A model generated the notes under the pieces. That model ran no database searches and was not told where the DNA came from. It saw nothing but the letters and a program-made list of their open reading frames with translations. The translations under genes were made by a program, and so were the position numbers. This document shows positions 27,089-41,933 of a stretch of DNA of 64,000 nt, in pieces. Each line of letters starts with the position of its first letter. The first letter of the stretch is position 1. The stretch is from Epinephelus fuscoguttatus (Eukaryota; Chordata; Actinopteri; Perciformes; Serranidae), in contig NC_064755.1 in the NCBI RefSeq assembly GCF_011397635.1, positions 22,365,282 through 22,429,281 on the forward strand, given 5' to 3'.

Positions 27089-27769
27089 AGGCACAGTTCA
27101 CCCCACAAACAAAAATATGTATTTCTGTTACCTGCAGTGCCATTTATCAATCTAGATCATTTTAGTATGAATTGCGAAGTGTTGGAAATACTGGCTGTAG
27201 ACATGTCTGCCTTCTTTTGGATATAATAGAACTAGATGGCACTTGTCATGCTCAAAGCACCGAAAAAAACTCAAATCCAGTTACTCAAGATAGTCAACAG
27301 ACCTTGTTGTGAGCAGTGTCATGTGGGAACTATTTAATTTCTACCCAACTACAGCCTCCAACCGTATCGTTATGCAGAAGGAAGCATGTATCTCCTGCAG
27401 GCTCACCAAGCAACACTGAGCTAACGAGAGTTCAGCTGAGGAGGACACCATTAATGTTTACATCGCCCACTGTTATAAGCATGAGCCTCTTGTCCATCAG
27501 TAGATGCATGCTTATTTTACACAGTGATACAGTTGGCAGGCGTAGTTTGGTGGAAAGAAAGTAGTTCCTACCAGGTCATGATTTCTGTAAAGAGGCGTTT
27601 TTCTTTGAGCACTACAAACCTAGTGCCATCTACGTACATTATATTCAGGAGAATGCAGACATCCCTACGATCAATATCCCCAACACCCCGCAACTCACCA
27701 CAAAAATCTAGACTGACAAAAAAGGGAAAGGTAGAATATGTATTTTTGATTTGAGGGTGAACTGTACCT
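27089..27769. mobile_element. TTAA-flanked MITE (copy 1)
   Basis: Ends AGGCACAGTTCACC and GGTGAACTGTACCT are 13/14 inverted repeats, each abutting TTAA (27,085-27,088 and 27,770-27,773), the piggyBac-type target. The interior shares long stretches with the copy at 48.9-50.4 kb (for example CAGACCTTGTTG and ATGCAGAAGGAAG). No transposase coding is visible. Confidence 0.8.
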
Positions 27770-27773
27770 TTAA

Positions 27774-30700
27774 AGTGTGTGTGTTAACATAGCCTACATT
27801 TGAATCCTCACAGCAGCTGCTCAATAGTCTTCTGATTGATTGGTGCTGACAAGCTGAAAACGCATGGCGACTCTTACACCGTCACATAACCACTGCAGCA
27901 ATGAAAGAGCAGATAGACTGGAACCTGCTGTCGCATAACAGACATTGATCGCAGGCCAGCCTGGACGACACAGACGTCTCAGCATGACAACGTGTGGACA
28001 AGATCAATAACACCCAGCCTGCAGGTGGGCTGGCCACTGTGACCCTCTACAGTGTGTGTGCTAATGCAGCAAAGATAGTTTCAAAATCAGAATGTCACAC
28101 TGCCCAGAAAAATCACACAATACTATTTTACAAACCAGAGTTTGAAACACAGCGCTTGCCATTTTGATTTTAATCAGACTGGGCGACCAAAACATGAACA
28201 TATGCTATGAACAAAATACCTGTTTCGGAGCCTAAAAGGTGAAATGTGGTGCAATATTCACAAACATTGACATGATTAACATCTAATTAAAATGAGCCCA
28301 CATGATCAGGATTTAAAGTCATGTATTTCATTTATAAGGCATATTTAAACAGGAGATTTCCCATAGGAGAACATTCCTTGGTCCACTTCACACCAGACAA
28401 TTTACCACTTCACACACGGAACATCGCCATCAGACCATGTGATTGTATCACAGCACACACAAGGACACAAAACACACACAGATGAGTAAACACCACACAC
28501 ACACGCACAGGCAAAGACACACTATATAAACTCTTAACTCTCCCACACACTTATTAATGATGTAAAAATTGCATAAGTGCTGCAGAGGTCTCTATAAGGA
28601 GGCAGGGAAGAGCTCAAATCTCATTATTCAGCTGACCTCTGACCTTGGAGCAGTGGTGGACCCAAGGTAGTCTCCTAAATATAGCCTTATGAATAAACCT
28701 CCAGCACATTTATCCATCACAATTCCCAGAATACTTTTATTTAAATTATTTTTTGTTCATTAATGCTTCATTTAAACCATTTTCTACTTTGGTTACTTTA
28801 TCTTTTTTGTGTCTGAGTGAATATATATAACTACTTCAGTTTGGCTCTCTGCATTTACACAGAGAGAACAGTGGCAGTTCGTCTTGGCATTGAAAATAAA
28901 ATTTGGCATTGAAAAAGAAAACTGTTCCACTGAAAAATACAATACAGGCATTAAGAATTATTGTATTTTACTTTGATATTTTTCACAGTGTGATGTGTGT
29001 TTCAATGACACTCTTCTGAGATTTCCTTGATGTAAAACTTGAGGAGTTGGGGTCAAAAAGAGCCTCTTCTTCTCTTCTTAGTATGTGGTTTATATGTAAC
29101 TCACACTTTCCTTGCCCCCTCCCCTGAAACACCACCCCTCCACACCAAAACAGTGACAGGAAGTAAAAAATGTCATTGAAAAACCACCTCAGAATACAAA
29201 AAAATAATTTTAATACCTTTATTCTATTTTTTTAGTGGACCATTTTCAGTGTCAATGTTTCTTTCTTTCTTTCAATGCCAAATTTTATTTTTTGATCCAA
29301 AAATTTACCATCACTCTTCTAGATCCATACATGTATGGGTACGGTGACGTCTTTAGGCAGAACTGTGTCAGAAATACTGTTTTAGGATGAACCAAGGTTG
29401 AAAATGAGCTTTTTTCTCTTCACCAGGCTGGATGACCATGTGTCTGGCGAGCCACACTGACATACAGCGCCATATATCACCATCACGCATTACCGCTGAC
29501 AGTGAATGTTAACCTGTCAGCGAATCCTGCATGCACACACACCAAACATACACCTCGTCCCTGCCCCCAACCCTTCCCAGCCGCTATTAAACCTGCACAC
29601 AGCCATACATAAAGGAGAGAATGGGTGGATGGGATATAGGGGGTGATAACCATTACAATCACAGGACAATACTGCACAGTGCGGTGCACACTGCAATATA
29701 CTGCACATTGCCCTTAAACCTATCCCCACCCTCTCTGGGTCCCCATCCCCCTTCTCTACACTCCCCTCACCTCATCCTCACTCCTGTCCCCGTGGCCCCA
29801 GCTGGACCCAAAAATGACCCCCTTGTGAGTTTTTTTTCCCCATCACGTGGATGTGAACTGACACACCTTGGTCAGAGTGTGTTGATTTATCGTCCTAATG
29901 TCTCGTGGTTCTAGTTTACTTGCACCTTTTCGATTTCTATATTCTGGTACATGCAGCTATTAGCAAACGTGACAGCAGCATTTGCTCTGAGCGAATATAC
30001 GCGAGCCACATCACGGACAAATGTGAAAATGGTGTGTAATTTTCTCTGGCTGTTTGTGTTTCTACTGAGAGCTGCAATTACACTGCAAAAAAGCAGACGT
30101 CCAATGGGCTGAGGTAATTAGCTGCTGCTAAACAGACTGTAACTTCACGGGGGGAAACAAAGGAATTAATTGCAATGATTATCAATTAAACTACATCATG
30201 GCACTAAGAGGAGCTCGCGAGGTTCTCTTCTTTCTTTTAGAGGCGCTCCAACTCCACACTTCAACCCGATGTCTTTTGGTCTTTTAATCTGTTGTCCCAT
30301 CTGCCATTGTGGCCGTTCCAACACTCCGCTGTTGACTTAGCCAGACACCATTTGTTTAGTTAGTTTATTTAGTTTTGATATTTGACACTGAATTAATATT
30401 TCAATAGTGGAGTTTCATTAAGGGAATATCTGCCGTGTGTTTACTTTAAAACAAGACTGAATTAAAACCTGGTCCAGCGACCCAGGTGACTAAATTAAAC
30501 AAAGGCAGGTTGGCAGCCCCGTGGCAGAGCATAACAGAGAGAAAGAGACACGAGGAAAGGAAGAAAAAGAAAAAGAGTGAAGTCATATTCATCGTTATTC
30601 ACCGTGTGTGCCCAGGTGTCTGGCTGGGAACAGAGAGACCCATAAGTCAATGTGCAACCCTGTCACAGCATTACAGCTAAATCAATGCCACTAGAGAGCA

Positions 30701-33700
30701 AACCGCTGCCGACTCTCACACGCCGTGTTGGAACTTCTTCTCTATGCAGACCAATAGCATCGACTCAGGAGGGAGTTGGACAGACAAGATGTGTGCCTGT
30801 TAACAATCACTGTCAATTCTGTGGGTGATGCGATGGAAAATGAGATAGACTGGACCCTTACACATTTGGGCAAAAAAGTGTCCACGTTTCATTTTCCTGC
30901 AATAGGAAAATAATTTATGGTTTGTTAAGTTTTTTTGTCCACGCCATCAACACAGTCTTAAAGTACCATTTTCTATTTTAGCATCCAGATTAAGTAATTT
31001 ACAGAAGCAAAAGAGCAATCTGCTAAATTAATATTGGCAGATCTATGTGGTATGTATCTGTAGGATTAAAGTAGTAAGCCAAGAAGAGTGTTAATTACCG
31101 TCTAAAATCAATTAACCACATTATCATCATTAAATATTTAAAATCCTCATTCCTGGTGGAGACATGAGGTAAGCTGCTGTACAGTAGATGGGTTAATCCA
31201 GGAATTACTCCAGCCGTGATAGGCCGTGCTATCTAAAAAAAAAAAATCTCACACACATACTGAACATCTAAAGACCTGAGAGGGCTTTGTCCCTGCTCCA
31301 GGAGCTTTCAACGAGATTTTAACGCAATTGGTTACTGCTGTTTGGTGTCGGACTCATGGCCAAGGCTGAGATTTACTATGATATATTGGAGTGTGAAACT
31401 ACTTTAGGCCGTTCCCAGAGCCAAGGGTCCTGGCTATGTTTGAGAGAGCTGGGCTGATTGTTGCCAGAGGGAATTTGTCTGACATCCAATCTAGAGTTCA
31501 TTAAACAGCAATCCCAGGAAACATGCTGTACATGCACATTGATACGCCCATGCACACACATACACACACACACACACACAAGGAGGAAATGTCCTCCACC
31601 AATATGCACAGAGATGTACATTTGCTATGTGTGGCTGCCCTCATCGGCCTGCAGTGTTGGAGGTAGTTAAAGGCAGAAAGGGAAAGCCCCTCTCCTCTCA
31701 CACCTCACCACAGCTCAGAGAGAGAGGGGCATCTTATCTCACTACTGCAGAGAGACAGAGAATTAGAGAGGGAGAAAGATGGATGGTAGAGGGTAATGTG
31801 AGCAGGGTTTTGCAAGAGAAGGACACAAGGGATTGGGAGAGAGAGTGGGCAAGAGAGAATAGCACCGACAGAGAAAGAGAAAGAGAGAGAAAGAATATTT
31901 AATCAATCTCATTTCCATAACTTCCATCCGCCAAAGCAGCTGCCTTTGTGGTCCCACTGATTAAAAATGTGTTGTTTTAGCCAGATTCAACAAAAACATC
32001 ACCATCAGACTTAACATTTCTCCCACAAGAGCACATCTCACAGCAGCTAGGGAGCTCGTGCAAGATGCGACCGCCCCTACAGCACAGCATCAACATGAAA
32101 ACACTTCCTAAACCACCACATATGTGTACATTGATGTATTTCCCCTCCATTTAGATGCACATTTGTGTTCGAAGGAGTAGTGAATTGGTTTTATTCATCG
32201 TGAGCCACGGTAGAAGCGTGCCCGATGCTATGAAGTCACTCCAGACTGGTCTCCTAGCAACTGTTGTCAGGGGCAACCAGCATTCTCTGCAGACAGCACA
32301 GCAAGCCTCGCAGAGAGAAAGAGAGACACATAGAGAGTGACAGCATGGTTGAGCACTGACCGTGGCTAAATTACCATTTGCTGTGTCCTTACGGCGTCAA
32401 CAGCCGCACAATCTTCGCATCCCCTATCCAAAATTCATCATCGACCATCATGTGTCATTACTCACATAATGGTTCGGAGGAGCTGATTGCACACAGAGCG
32501 CTGGCTTTGCATGTTTAGCATACTGATTTTGTTTGCAGGCACAGACACTGACAGAAACATGACCTATTTTTATATCTCTGACACATGCTGTATACTCATA
32601 CACATGCCCAAAGCATGGCCAGACGTTCACTGCTGCATGTACCAGTCCTGACATTAACGCCCACCCACATTCACACACTGCCCTCTGCTGCTGAACCTCA
32701 AACAAAGCACGCAGGTACTCCCTAAATTCAAATAAAATACGACAAGGTGTATGACACTTTAAACTCATATTACAGTGGATCAGGAATCAATTAGCATATT
32801 GTTTGCCAAAATCTGAACTTTGCTAAATCTCCAGTTGTCATGAATAATTTAAAAACGCGCACCAAGCAGATGCAATAACAGGACGGATAATGGAAAAACA
32901 GAGTTCAATCTGCTATCTGCATAATGATAAGATCTGGATTCCCATCACTTGCTGGAATATTAATACAGAAAAACACGATTTTATTTATCGCATTCATCTC
33001 TTTGTTGTCTTGTATTTTTGATCTCACTATAATTGAATTCTTGTCCAAGAGTCTGTGGCGCTAACATGCAGCCATTAACATGTCATTCAGATACCGATGA
33101 TAACTCTTGCAGGGAAATTACTCGTGTTTCAGGATTTGATAAAGCAGCTGAAGAAATTCAAAACTGAGGGTAAACACTATTAACTGTCTTTCTTTCTCTC
33201 TGATATTCAAACAGCAGAGTATGGAGAGGAATGTAAATCATCTTTGCTACAAATACTGCTTCAACAGATGTCACTATTGTGATATCTACAGGGATATCTT
33301 TAAGCCTGTGTAGATGCATACTAATCCAACATTAGAAGTAGTTTAAAGTATTACCTTTAGATACTCTGAATGGCTCTTAATACTTGTTATAATCAAGAGT
33401 TTTATATATTTCCATTTGAATAACACTGGAAAGATACCAGATTTTCACTTTACAATTATTGGGAACAAGAGAGATAGTTATAGAAAATTGGTAAAAACAA
33501 AATGCTGTCAGTCAAATTCATCTTTACGTTGTTTTCACTGTGTGTTTTGTCTCTTTTTGGGCAAATGAATTACACTCAAAATACAAGATCAGGGAGGTGG
33601 AGAAAGAATCTGTGACCAGAGCCATACAAAAATGTACAAAAAGAGCAATTGCACTTAATGGACAGTGAAAAAGCATCCAGATGAAGACAATGTGAGAACA

Positions 33701-33849
33701 AAAAGAAACAGGAAATATTTAACAGGTGCTGGACTATTTACATCCATTATTTAGGCTACATTATTATGGTATTTGTAATATTAACATGACATCAATATTT
33801 CATCTTTAAATAGCACTGTTACCATTAATACTGGTAGATCTCAACACCC
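27774..33849. other. Non-coding stretch with possible conserved elements
   Basis: Presumed FRMD4 intron. Apart from the foldback at 28.9 kb it is low in recognisable repeats. 30,020-30,210 and 31,080-31,170 are dense in TAATTA/ATTAAT homeodomain-type motifs and are possible enhancers. An interrupted (GA)n tract lies near 31,845-31,893. Confidence 0.35.
28885..29300. mobile_element. Foldback element with TTTGGCATTGAAA arms
   Basis: AAAATAAAATTTGGCATTGA near 28,894 is mirrored by TCAATGCCAAATTTTATTTT near 29,273. The inner parts (TTCCACTGAAAAAT against the reverse of TTTTTAGTGGACC) also pair. About 410 bp in all, non-coding. Confidence 0.65.
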
Positions 33850-33857
33850 CTAATTTG

Positions 33858-34803
33858 TAGGGATGCACGATATATATTGAGACGATAAATTATTGGCCGA
33901 TAATGGGACATTTTATAGTTATGCATTATTCCTGATAATTAAAATCATAGCCGATAAATAGCGCCAATAATACAAAGCCAGACTGCTTCCATCAACTTAA
34001 CAAGGGCAGCATCTACACACCTGGCATAGTGGGTGGCGATACATGAACCTTTAAACACAAAGAGAGGAAGAAGAACAGCAACTGTAGCATGCTGTCTAGG
34101 GGGCAAAACATGCTGCGGTGTGGACGTCTTTCACAGTTCCAGAGGAAGACAACAGGATTGCACCAAAGGTCTGATCTTCGACCGTCCAACAGATGTTTGA
34201 CACTGCGCTGAAGGACCATCTCCAGAGTGTTAGCATGAGCTAATTAGCAGCAGCAGCTTCCATCCAACACAAACTTTTAAAAGGCTATACTCTGTTGTTA
34301 AACTTATTAACTATCGCTAGCCATGTCATGCTACAGTTGGCGATTATTTGTATCGTCACCTCTCTGGCTCATTTGTGTGAGACACAGCCACTTGTTGGTC
34401 TGAGTTGAGTGTTAATGTGTGAGGGGAATCTTTGTGAACTTTCAGATCCTCATACTGATTATGTTCATCTGTAGTGTAAGGTTATATGGGGGCGTTTAGG
34501 GTAGACAATTTGACAGTACCCCAGAAACTCTCCCTCTTTTTCACAGCCTAATGTCGGCAGGTACAGAAGAGTCAAAACTGTTGTTTTTGTTGTGTTGGCA
34601 ATAGTGATGTTGGTTTGATTTAGCTACAGAATATTAAATCAGCCTTTCTTACCCTCAGGTGTACATAAACTTCAGGTTATACACTTCTTTTTAAACACAA
34701 AAATGTGACATGATCGACTATCGTATCAGTTATCGGCCATGAGGAGCAGGAAGTTATCGGTTATTATTATCGGTTGAAAAAAATCCATATCGGTGCATCC
34801 CTA
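33858..34803. mobile_element. hAT-type DNA transposon remnant with 8-bp target duplication
   Basis: The ends TAGGGATGCACGATA and TATCGGTGCATCCCTA are inverted repeats, and both ends contain several further CGATAAT/ATTATCGG matches. The element is flanked by a perfect 8-bp duplication CTAATTTG (33,850-33,857 and 34,804-34,811), which is diagnostic of hAT elements. Inside, about 34,103-34,172 on plus reads AAVWTSFTVPEEDNRIA, the start of a BED-type zinc finger as in hAT transposases. No open transposase remains, so it is an internally deleted, non-autonomous copy. Confidence 0.88.
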
Positions 34804-35816
34804 CTAATTTGAATGCAACAGCCTAAATTAAAGAGCAGCAGAAGTGATGGTGGAGAAAATATGGCAACTAAATATGAGATGGAAACCCTATATGTGTGTG
34901 ATTATACACACTAAACGTCTCACCACAAAAAGACATCTACAGATTTTAATGATTCAACAGCAGAAACACTGGGACCTTTACTGGAACATTATCTGTCTGC
35001 ACTTAATCGTCTCCTCTTTTGGAATGGATTATCCCTTTGAATAATGAATCTAGAGGACACAGTCATACATCAGAGCGGGAGATGAGGAGGAGATGAAAGC
35101 ATACATGACATGAAGGATTGGGGAACAGAGATAAATATGAGTGTGCCCTTTGCCCTTGTGCTCAGTCCATATAATGTTTCATGATCTCTCTTGGGCAGAC
35201 AGAGACAATGAGAGCACGTTTCACCAGCAGCAGTAGCCTAGAGGCTGCAGGAGCAGACTTTAAATGTTTAAAGCTTTCAGCTCTGGACTGGCCTGATAAA
35301 GGCCCCATTAGCAGCTGCTGAGATGACCTTATGTGCAAGGAACTCCTGATGGCTCAAGTGAAGCTGCACAGTGGTCAGCACCAGAGGACTGTGGGCGAAC
35401 TGGGCAGCTTCTCCTGGAATCAGTGCCTTAAAAAAGCATGCATGTTCAGTTCTTCCTCTATGGATAAATGATTCACATAGTTTGGTGGGCTTTTGCCTCT
35501 ACAGTTACTCTATTTTATCTTATTTGAATAATTTTGACACAAGATCTGGTAAAAATTAGTGCATATGCTTAGATGAGATGTGGCTTTGAAGAAATGCTTA
35601 TATGGGCTGCTGGCTGTGTGTGTCTGCAGGGTAATATATTATGCATTACAGAGGGGATTAGTGTGGCTAAGGTCATGTAATGCTTAAAATCAGCAGCTCT
35701 GATATCAGTCATCAATCAGTCGTATCAGCCTGTCAGCCTAGTAGCAACACCCAGCTGTGTTAAGTAGGACAAAATACAGACTTCATTTAATGGTAACAAT
35801 CGTGAACTGCTTTTAG

Positions 35817-35818
<2 letters not shown>

Positions 35819-35875
<57 letters not shown>
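35819..35875. repeat. (TG)n microsatellite
   Basis: About 28 perfect units, the longest array in the window. Confidence 0.95.
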
Positions 35876-35876
<1 letters not shown>

Positions 35877-38800
35877 TACAAATGAGAACAGACTCATGGG
35901 GAGATGCCATTTACAGTAACATGCTGTGCAGAAGCATCCACTGTTGACCTTCCTGCTCCCTGACCTGCTCATAACTGCAGGGGTTGCACGTTTTAACTAC
36001 GCAACTGTGCTCAGATTACCTGTGGAAATGCCATTCAAAGGACAGAGGGGAATACACGGACACACTACATCTCCTGCAACCCCCAGGGATCCAATAAACC
36101 TTGCAAAATTCATGAAGCATCATTAAAAGCAGATTTTAGTCTTTCTAATGGAGAACTTCACTTGGATCTGATTCAAAGGCCTTCATCTCCCTCTAGAGGC
36201 AGACTAGAGGAGCTACAATAAACACTTCACTGCATGTGTCCCGCTCTTTCATCATCTTCCTTCCGTTATTGCTCTACGGTGAATCATCTGTAAAATGTGC
36301 GTGGTGGTAAAATCCCCCCGCTACTTTTCTAAACCCTGTCACAGCTCTGCTATCATGTTTCAAAGCAGAAGCACTTCCACATTACAAACCACTATTCCTC
36401 TTTATATACAGCCACCTACCACTCATGCACATTCCAGTCATAAATCATAAATACACACAGATAATGTCACCGGATATCATTGTTATTCCTACTTTGTACA
36501 TATAAATATGTGTATATGTATGCATTTCTTGTTTCTTTCACCCTGCTGTATGTATGTTTCTTTCTTTTATTTCTTTATTTTTATCTATCCAGAACACAGA
36601 AACAGAAAAATACAGAATAAAAATGTACAGCTCTAAAACAAGCATTGTAAAACAGAAAGTAAAACTACTTGTCATGTCATGTGTCATGTATCCAAGAAGT
36701 CAACCATAAAAATGCAAAAAAGGGCAACTATACATTATTACAAAGACCTGCTAAGATACACCGTGACACTGGTGTCATACCTTAAGTACCTTCAGGGTAT
36801 TTATGTATTAATTAATTGAATAGCTTTTGTACTGAGCATTAAAGGGGGCATTAAAAATCTTTTCAAAAAAGCTCTGCAGTGAGGCAGGTGTTTCTAGGGC
36901 AACCAAGGTCACACTTTTGTCTCTAGAAGTGAAAAACCAAAGAGAGAAGTCGTAGATGGGCCAAATTTCAGTGCTGTTTCAGGTATCTACCTCAGTGGCT
37001 AATATGATCTGTATGACCTCAAACACAATTTAAAAAAATGAAAAAATGTCACTATTTATTATGAGACCATTAATTAGGCAGAAACAGATGTAACAATAGT
37101 AGCAGTCTGTTTCTTAATATTCAGCTCCACGTTACTCAAGCTACTGAATGTGGAAAGTCAGAAACCATGTCGCTTCCTGCTGTAACAGGATGTTGGTGCT
37201 TGCGGGCCCCCTTCTCTGGTTTCACTGTTATGCACATGCTTTATTTCAGCAAAGCAAAATGGAAACAGTAGGTCCCTCAGCCCTCATTTGTGTGTACGTA
37301 ATGTGCATTGTATTTTGGAAATTTTAGCTTGTCTGCCTTTGCCAATTACGATTTTAACAAGTAATTGTTAGCGCTTCTCAGGTAATCCTGATGGACAGTG
37401 GAAATCTGGTGCAAAAGACTGTGAAGTGACAGGGTGGTTAAGGGATTAAAACAAAGTCCATCTCTCACCTTCTCATTTTGATCAATAAAAAGGAGAAGTT
37501 TATGTTTGTTAAGTGAAGTTTAAGCTATTCACAGGTCATATCTGTTCCCTCTGGCTTTCTTTCCTGTAAGTGCTACTAACAAGACAGCTCTTCATTATGA
37601 CAAGGACCTGTTCTTTGTTAACTCGCTCCATATGGAGTACAATCGGCCCCACTGGGACCTGTGTCAACCACAGTGTGAGACGTCAGAAGCGTGCGCACTG
37701 TAGTGCACACACAAAATTACACACACCCTTATACACACGCATACATTGACGGCGAGAGAAATACACACAAAGGGAGAGAAAGTGAACTTGCAAGCAAATA
37801 GAGATTGGTCTTTCTACTCAGACATCTGCTCGGTCCCAGAGACAGATGGCGAGCCAATCAGACCGCCTGGTGCCTCTGCTACTCTCCGCCTCCCATGCCA
37901 CCCTGCCGCCCCTCCCCTAAACCTGTATCCTGGCACATGTGACAGGTGGCACCTTGCAAATGTGACACCATTGCCCTGGAAAATAATTTATGTATTCATT
38001 ACATTAAAACTGGCATGCGGCATAAGCAGAAGACAAGAAATGTGAATCTAACCTTATCTATTTTACCTTCTTTCTTACTACAAAAGTAACCTAATGGTAC
38101 CTAAAAAAAAATACCTAATAATAAATGCGTTCACAGACGTTTTACGTAGATCAAAGCAAGAGATGACATCCACAACCAGACACAAAAAGCAGTAGACAGA
38201 CTACACTATCTGACCTCATTCTCTGCTGTTAAATGCAGTTCACCTATACCATACCCAGAGGCTTGCCTCAGATTCGGCTATGATTGATTAAACTGGAATG
38301 CGCTGAGCTTATCGTGTTTTGATGCTGCAACACCGAGCAGAAAACACTCATTTATCTACCCTGAAAGGTTTATTTCCACAGCAGCTTGACCTTCTAAAGG
38401 GGACAGCCGTCAGATAAATGTCATCTGTGGGCTTTGCTGCGGGCAATATCTTGCCAGCCCACTGAAATAAAATGAGATTCTCCTAAAGTCGGTGCAAGAA
38501 TCTCATCTAAACATATCTGTCTGTTTGCTCAAGAAGCACTGATTGACTGCACCGTGCAGCATAGTAGGTCATGTGTGAGTATACGGGTAGTGTGTAAATA
38601 TAGGAGTGTGTGGGCGAGAAGGAAAGAGAGATGGGGCTCCTTCTTGTGCTGCTGTTCAATCAATGAAATGGCCAGTATTGTACAGTGAATGCAAATACAC
38701 ATCTCAGCCCACGTTTATGCACAAACTCATACACCACATCGCCATCGACCCGAGAACTGCATAATTAGCGAGCCTTGTTTCATCTAAGCAATTTCAGCAC

Positions 38801-39106
38801 ATGTCAATGCACCTGCAGAGGTAGCCAGAGCAGAGATGGATAGCTCTAATAAACATCAGGATGAAGGCAGAGACAGAGCACAGGGAATCAATGGCAGACT
38901 TTGATGAGCATCTGCCAGGGTACACACACTGGGTCACGTCCTGCTCGTTAATGGCTGTTTCATTAACCCCTTCCTCACATCACCTATGCAAGATAAGCTC
39001 AGTTGATAACCTCGCTTCCAGCTGGCCGGCCATTAGACGCACAAGGAACGCTGTCACACTCCACTGAGAGCCTGCTGCATACATTAACATGCAGGAGGGG
39101 ATGCAC

Positions 39107-39144
<38 letters not shown>

Positions 39145-39341
39145 GCAAACACTTCACAGATTCACACCTGAGACCTTCCCCTGGCTACACACACACACAC
39201 ACACAAATGACCACAGCTGAGCGAGCAGATACTCTAGTGTAGTCAATTAGAATTGAGGCTCCTTCACCTCTGCAGCTCATCAATAGTCCTTAAACAGGCT
39301 GCAGGGTAAACAGCACAGAAGATTTAATGGTATACTGTGGT

Positions 39342-39386
<45 letters not shown>
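39342..39386. repeat. (CA)n microsatellite
   Basis: About 22 units. Shorter (CA)n runs lie nearby at 39,113-39,141 and 39,188-39,204. Confidence 0.95.
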
Positions 39387-39388
<2 letters not shown>

Positions 39389-40049
39389 TCATCAACCCTT
39401 ATACATTTATGCATGTGGTGAGGAGTGAGAACCTTTTCTCTCACTTGCGCTTCCTCTCGGTTACTCTCTTTTTCTCTCATTTACATGTCTTCTCTTCCTC
39501 CTACTCTAGAAAAGGTCAAATTCTTAGCAACTTAATAAATCCAAAACAAAACAAAAATATTGTTTAACATCTGTAATGAACAAAAGTTACAACCAAATCC
39601 AGCCTGAAGCAGAATTTCTTGATGATACCCCTTTGATCGTAGACAGGTCAATCAATACTGTGATCATGGGCAGCTTTCAAAGCTGTTCACAGGAGAATCA
39701 AAGCTCCAATCAATATCAAACCTGAGCTCTGTTCATGACTTTGTGGACTCAGCAAATGGTTTTACATTCAACCTTGACGCAACTAAATATGTAATAACAT
39801 TTTGACAGCAGCATAAACTTGCAGTAATCAATTTTTTTATAGTGTCATTAAATCAAAAGGAGGTGGTCATTCATAATGAGAAACTCAATTTGGCTTTTTA
39901 AGTTCGTTGTCTTAAAATAATGGTCGGCACATAGAGTTATTGAATGACTCCGTGTCAACTCTGTTGTTGAATCCTGGTGTTTTTGACAGACAAGCTGAAA
40001 TACAACTACCTTACCTGTCCAGCATCAAGCAGCACCTGCTAGCCAACAT

Positions 40050-40335
40050 TAGCTGCTAGCTAACGATAGCTGTTAGCCAAAGTTAGCCGTTAGCCAACGT
40101 TAGCCAAAGTTCGCAAGTTGGGAAAGTCGAGCAGTTAGCAAAGACAAATGTTTTCCCCAGGACTTGGAAGAGACCAAACCAGAGTTAAAAGGAAAATAAA
40201 TATCACACTTACATTTTTCAGGTGGCCAGAAACGGCACTCCCGTGGCTGTGTGATGATAGTGATGCTCCATTTCTGCTGTAGGTTAGCTAACACGTTAGC
40301 CATAACAACTTTAGTAATGTTAGCTAACAACTGGG
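40050..40335. repeat. GTTAGC/GCTAAC motif cluster
   Basis: About ten TTAGC or GCTAA motifs in both orientations within 290 bp (AGCTGCTAGCTAACGATAGC; GTTAGCCAACGTTAGCC). It resembles the cluster at 49.8 kb. Non-coding. Confidence 0.6.
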
Positions 40336-41933
40336 CAGTAAGCATGTCCGTTATGTAATCGATTAACCTTGAAGATAAAACGCTGGTGCTTAATTCAGGC
40401 CTGCTGCAGTTTTTGTGTTAGAGACAAACACGTCGTTTTAAGTGTCTTAAACCACAGATAAAGCCTAACTTCCTTGCATACTAAGGCCTAAGTAAAATTC
40501 AGCAACTTCCACTTCTCCACTTGCTCTTTTCATATCTCTGTCACCTGCAGTGTTGGGGACTAACTACTTACATGTAATTAAATTAGGGAAAAAATAAATG
40601 TAAGTGTAGGCAAATATGTCACCGTTACTACAAAGAAAATGCAGGCTAATTAAATTCAGTTATTAATTATTCAAATTCATTCAATCTGCTGCTTTGCACC
40701 TTTTCACCATGTAGGCCTGCCTTCTTTTGCTAGGTCTATTTCTGGACATTATTCAGCTTTATTGTCCAGTTTTAAACAATTGTTAGAAAAGTAATCAAAT
40801 GTACTGATTTTCTTTTAAGAAGTAAAATAGTTGCATTAACAGTTAACATTACATGTTTAACAGGGAAACTAGTAATCTGTTACCTATTAGGCTACATTTC
40901 AAAAGTAACCTTCCCAACCACCTGATATACCTTTTTTCCACAAATGTTGGCCCTTTTTCAACCTAGTATTAATATGCATCTTCTGTGATCCGACCCCAAA
41001 TGGACAGCACAAATACAAGTGTAAACGACCACAAAGACGCATTGTGATTCGATCACTCAAACCACTTGCCAAGGTGATCTGGGACACATTTAAAACTATC
41101 TTTTATAGTGTAAACACAAATGCCTGAGGATGTGGTGACTGTTTTGGTTACAGCGCACTAACGCTCTATAACTGCCCCATTTTATGTCAAGTTGGCAAAA
41201 AGCGTTGTGTGACTATCCATCATGTTTTGCCCAACACATTCTCACTCCAACCTCATCACATATCAACGTTTGGTCACAGACTTTCCACGTCCACATACGA
41301 CGTGCAAGGTACCCTGGGAGCATTGGTTGTTGAAGTTCTAGGATGCCGTGTCAGCTTCTGCCTGTTACATGCATTGTCTGTTTTGCATACAATGCCTTTC
41401 AAAATAAGCGCAATACGTTGGTACAAAACAACAAATTGAAGTTTTTTTCCTTCAATGACAAACACACTTGATTTGACAACACATGCACGTGGCTGGGTTT
41501 AGGCATCAAAGCACATGGTTGGGTTGAGGAAAAAACAAAAGGGTTTGTCTTTATAATCTTACGGGAAGCGAACAACGGCTTCTTGGACCCTACTCGGACT
41601 TCCACTGCCTTAACTTTAGTTGTTGTCCCACTGTGTTCCCCCAACTGCCGCCGGGCACCATTAAACCATAACCGTAAACGGCTGCATATCATGCCAACAT
41701 GAAAGGACAGCTTTTTTCATCTGTGTCTGACAAGTCACTGATCAAGTGCCGGTTTTCAACTGGAGTAAGACCAGGTTGTTTTGTCCTATGGAAGGAGACG
41801 TGTTGAATTCTGCTGACAGCGATATCTCCAGCTGTACAGACACAACCACTAATGTGACTAACATCCATGCTACAGAGCAGCTAGCAAAAGTGTGGATGTA
41901 ATAACTGTGTGTTGGGCAGTAACGTAATCTATA

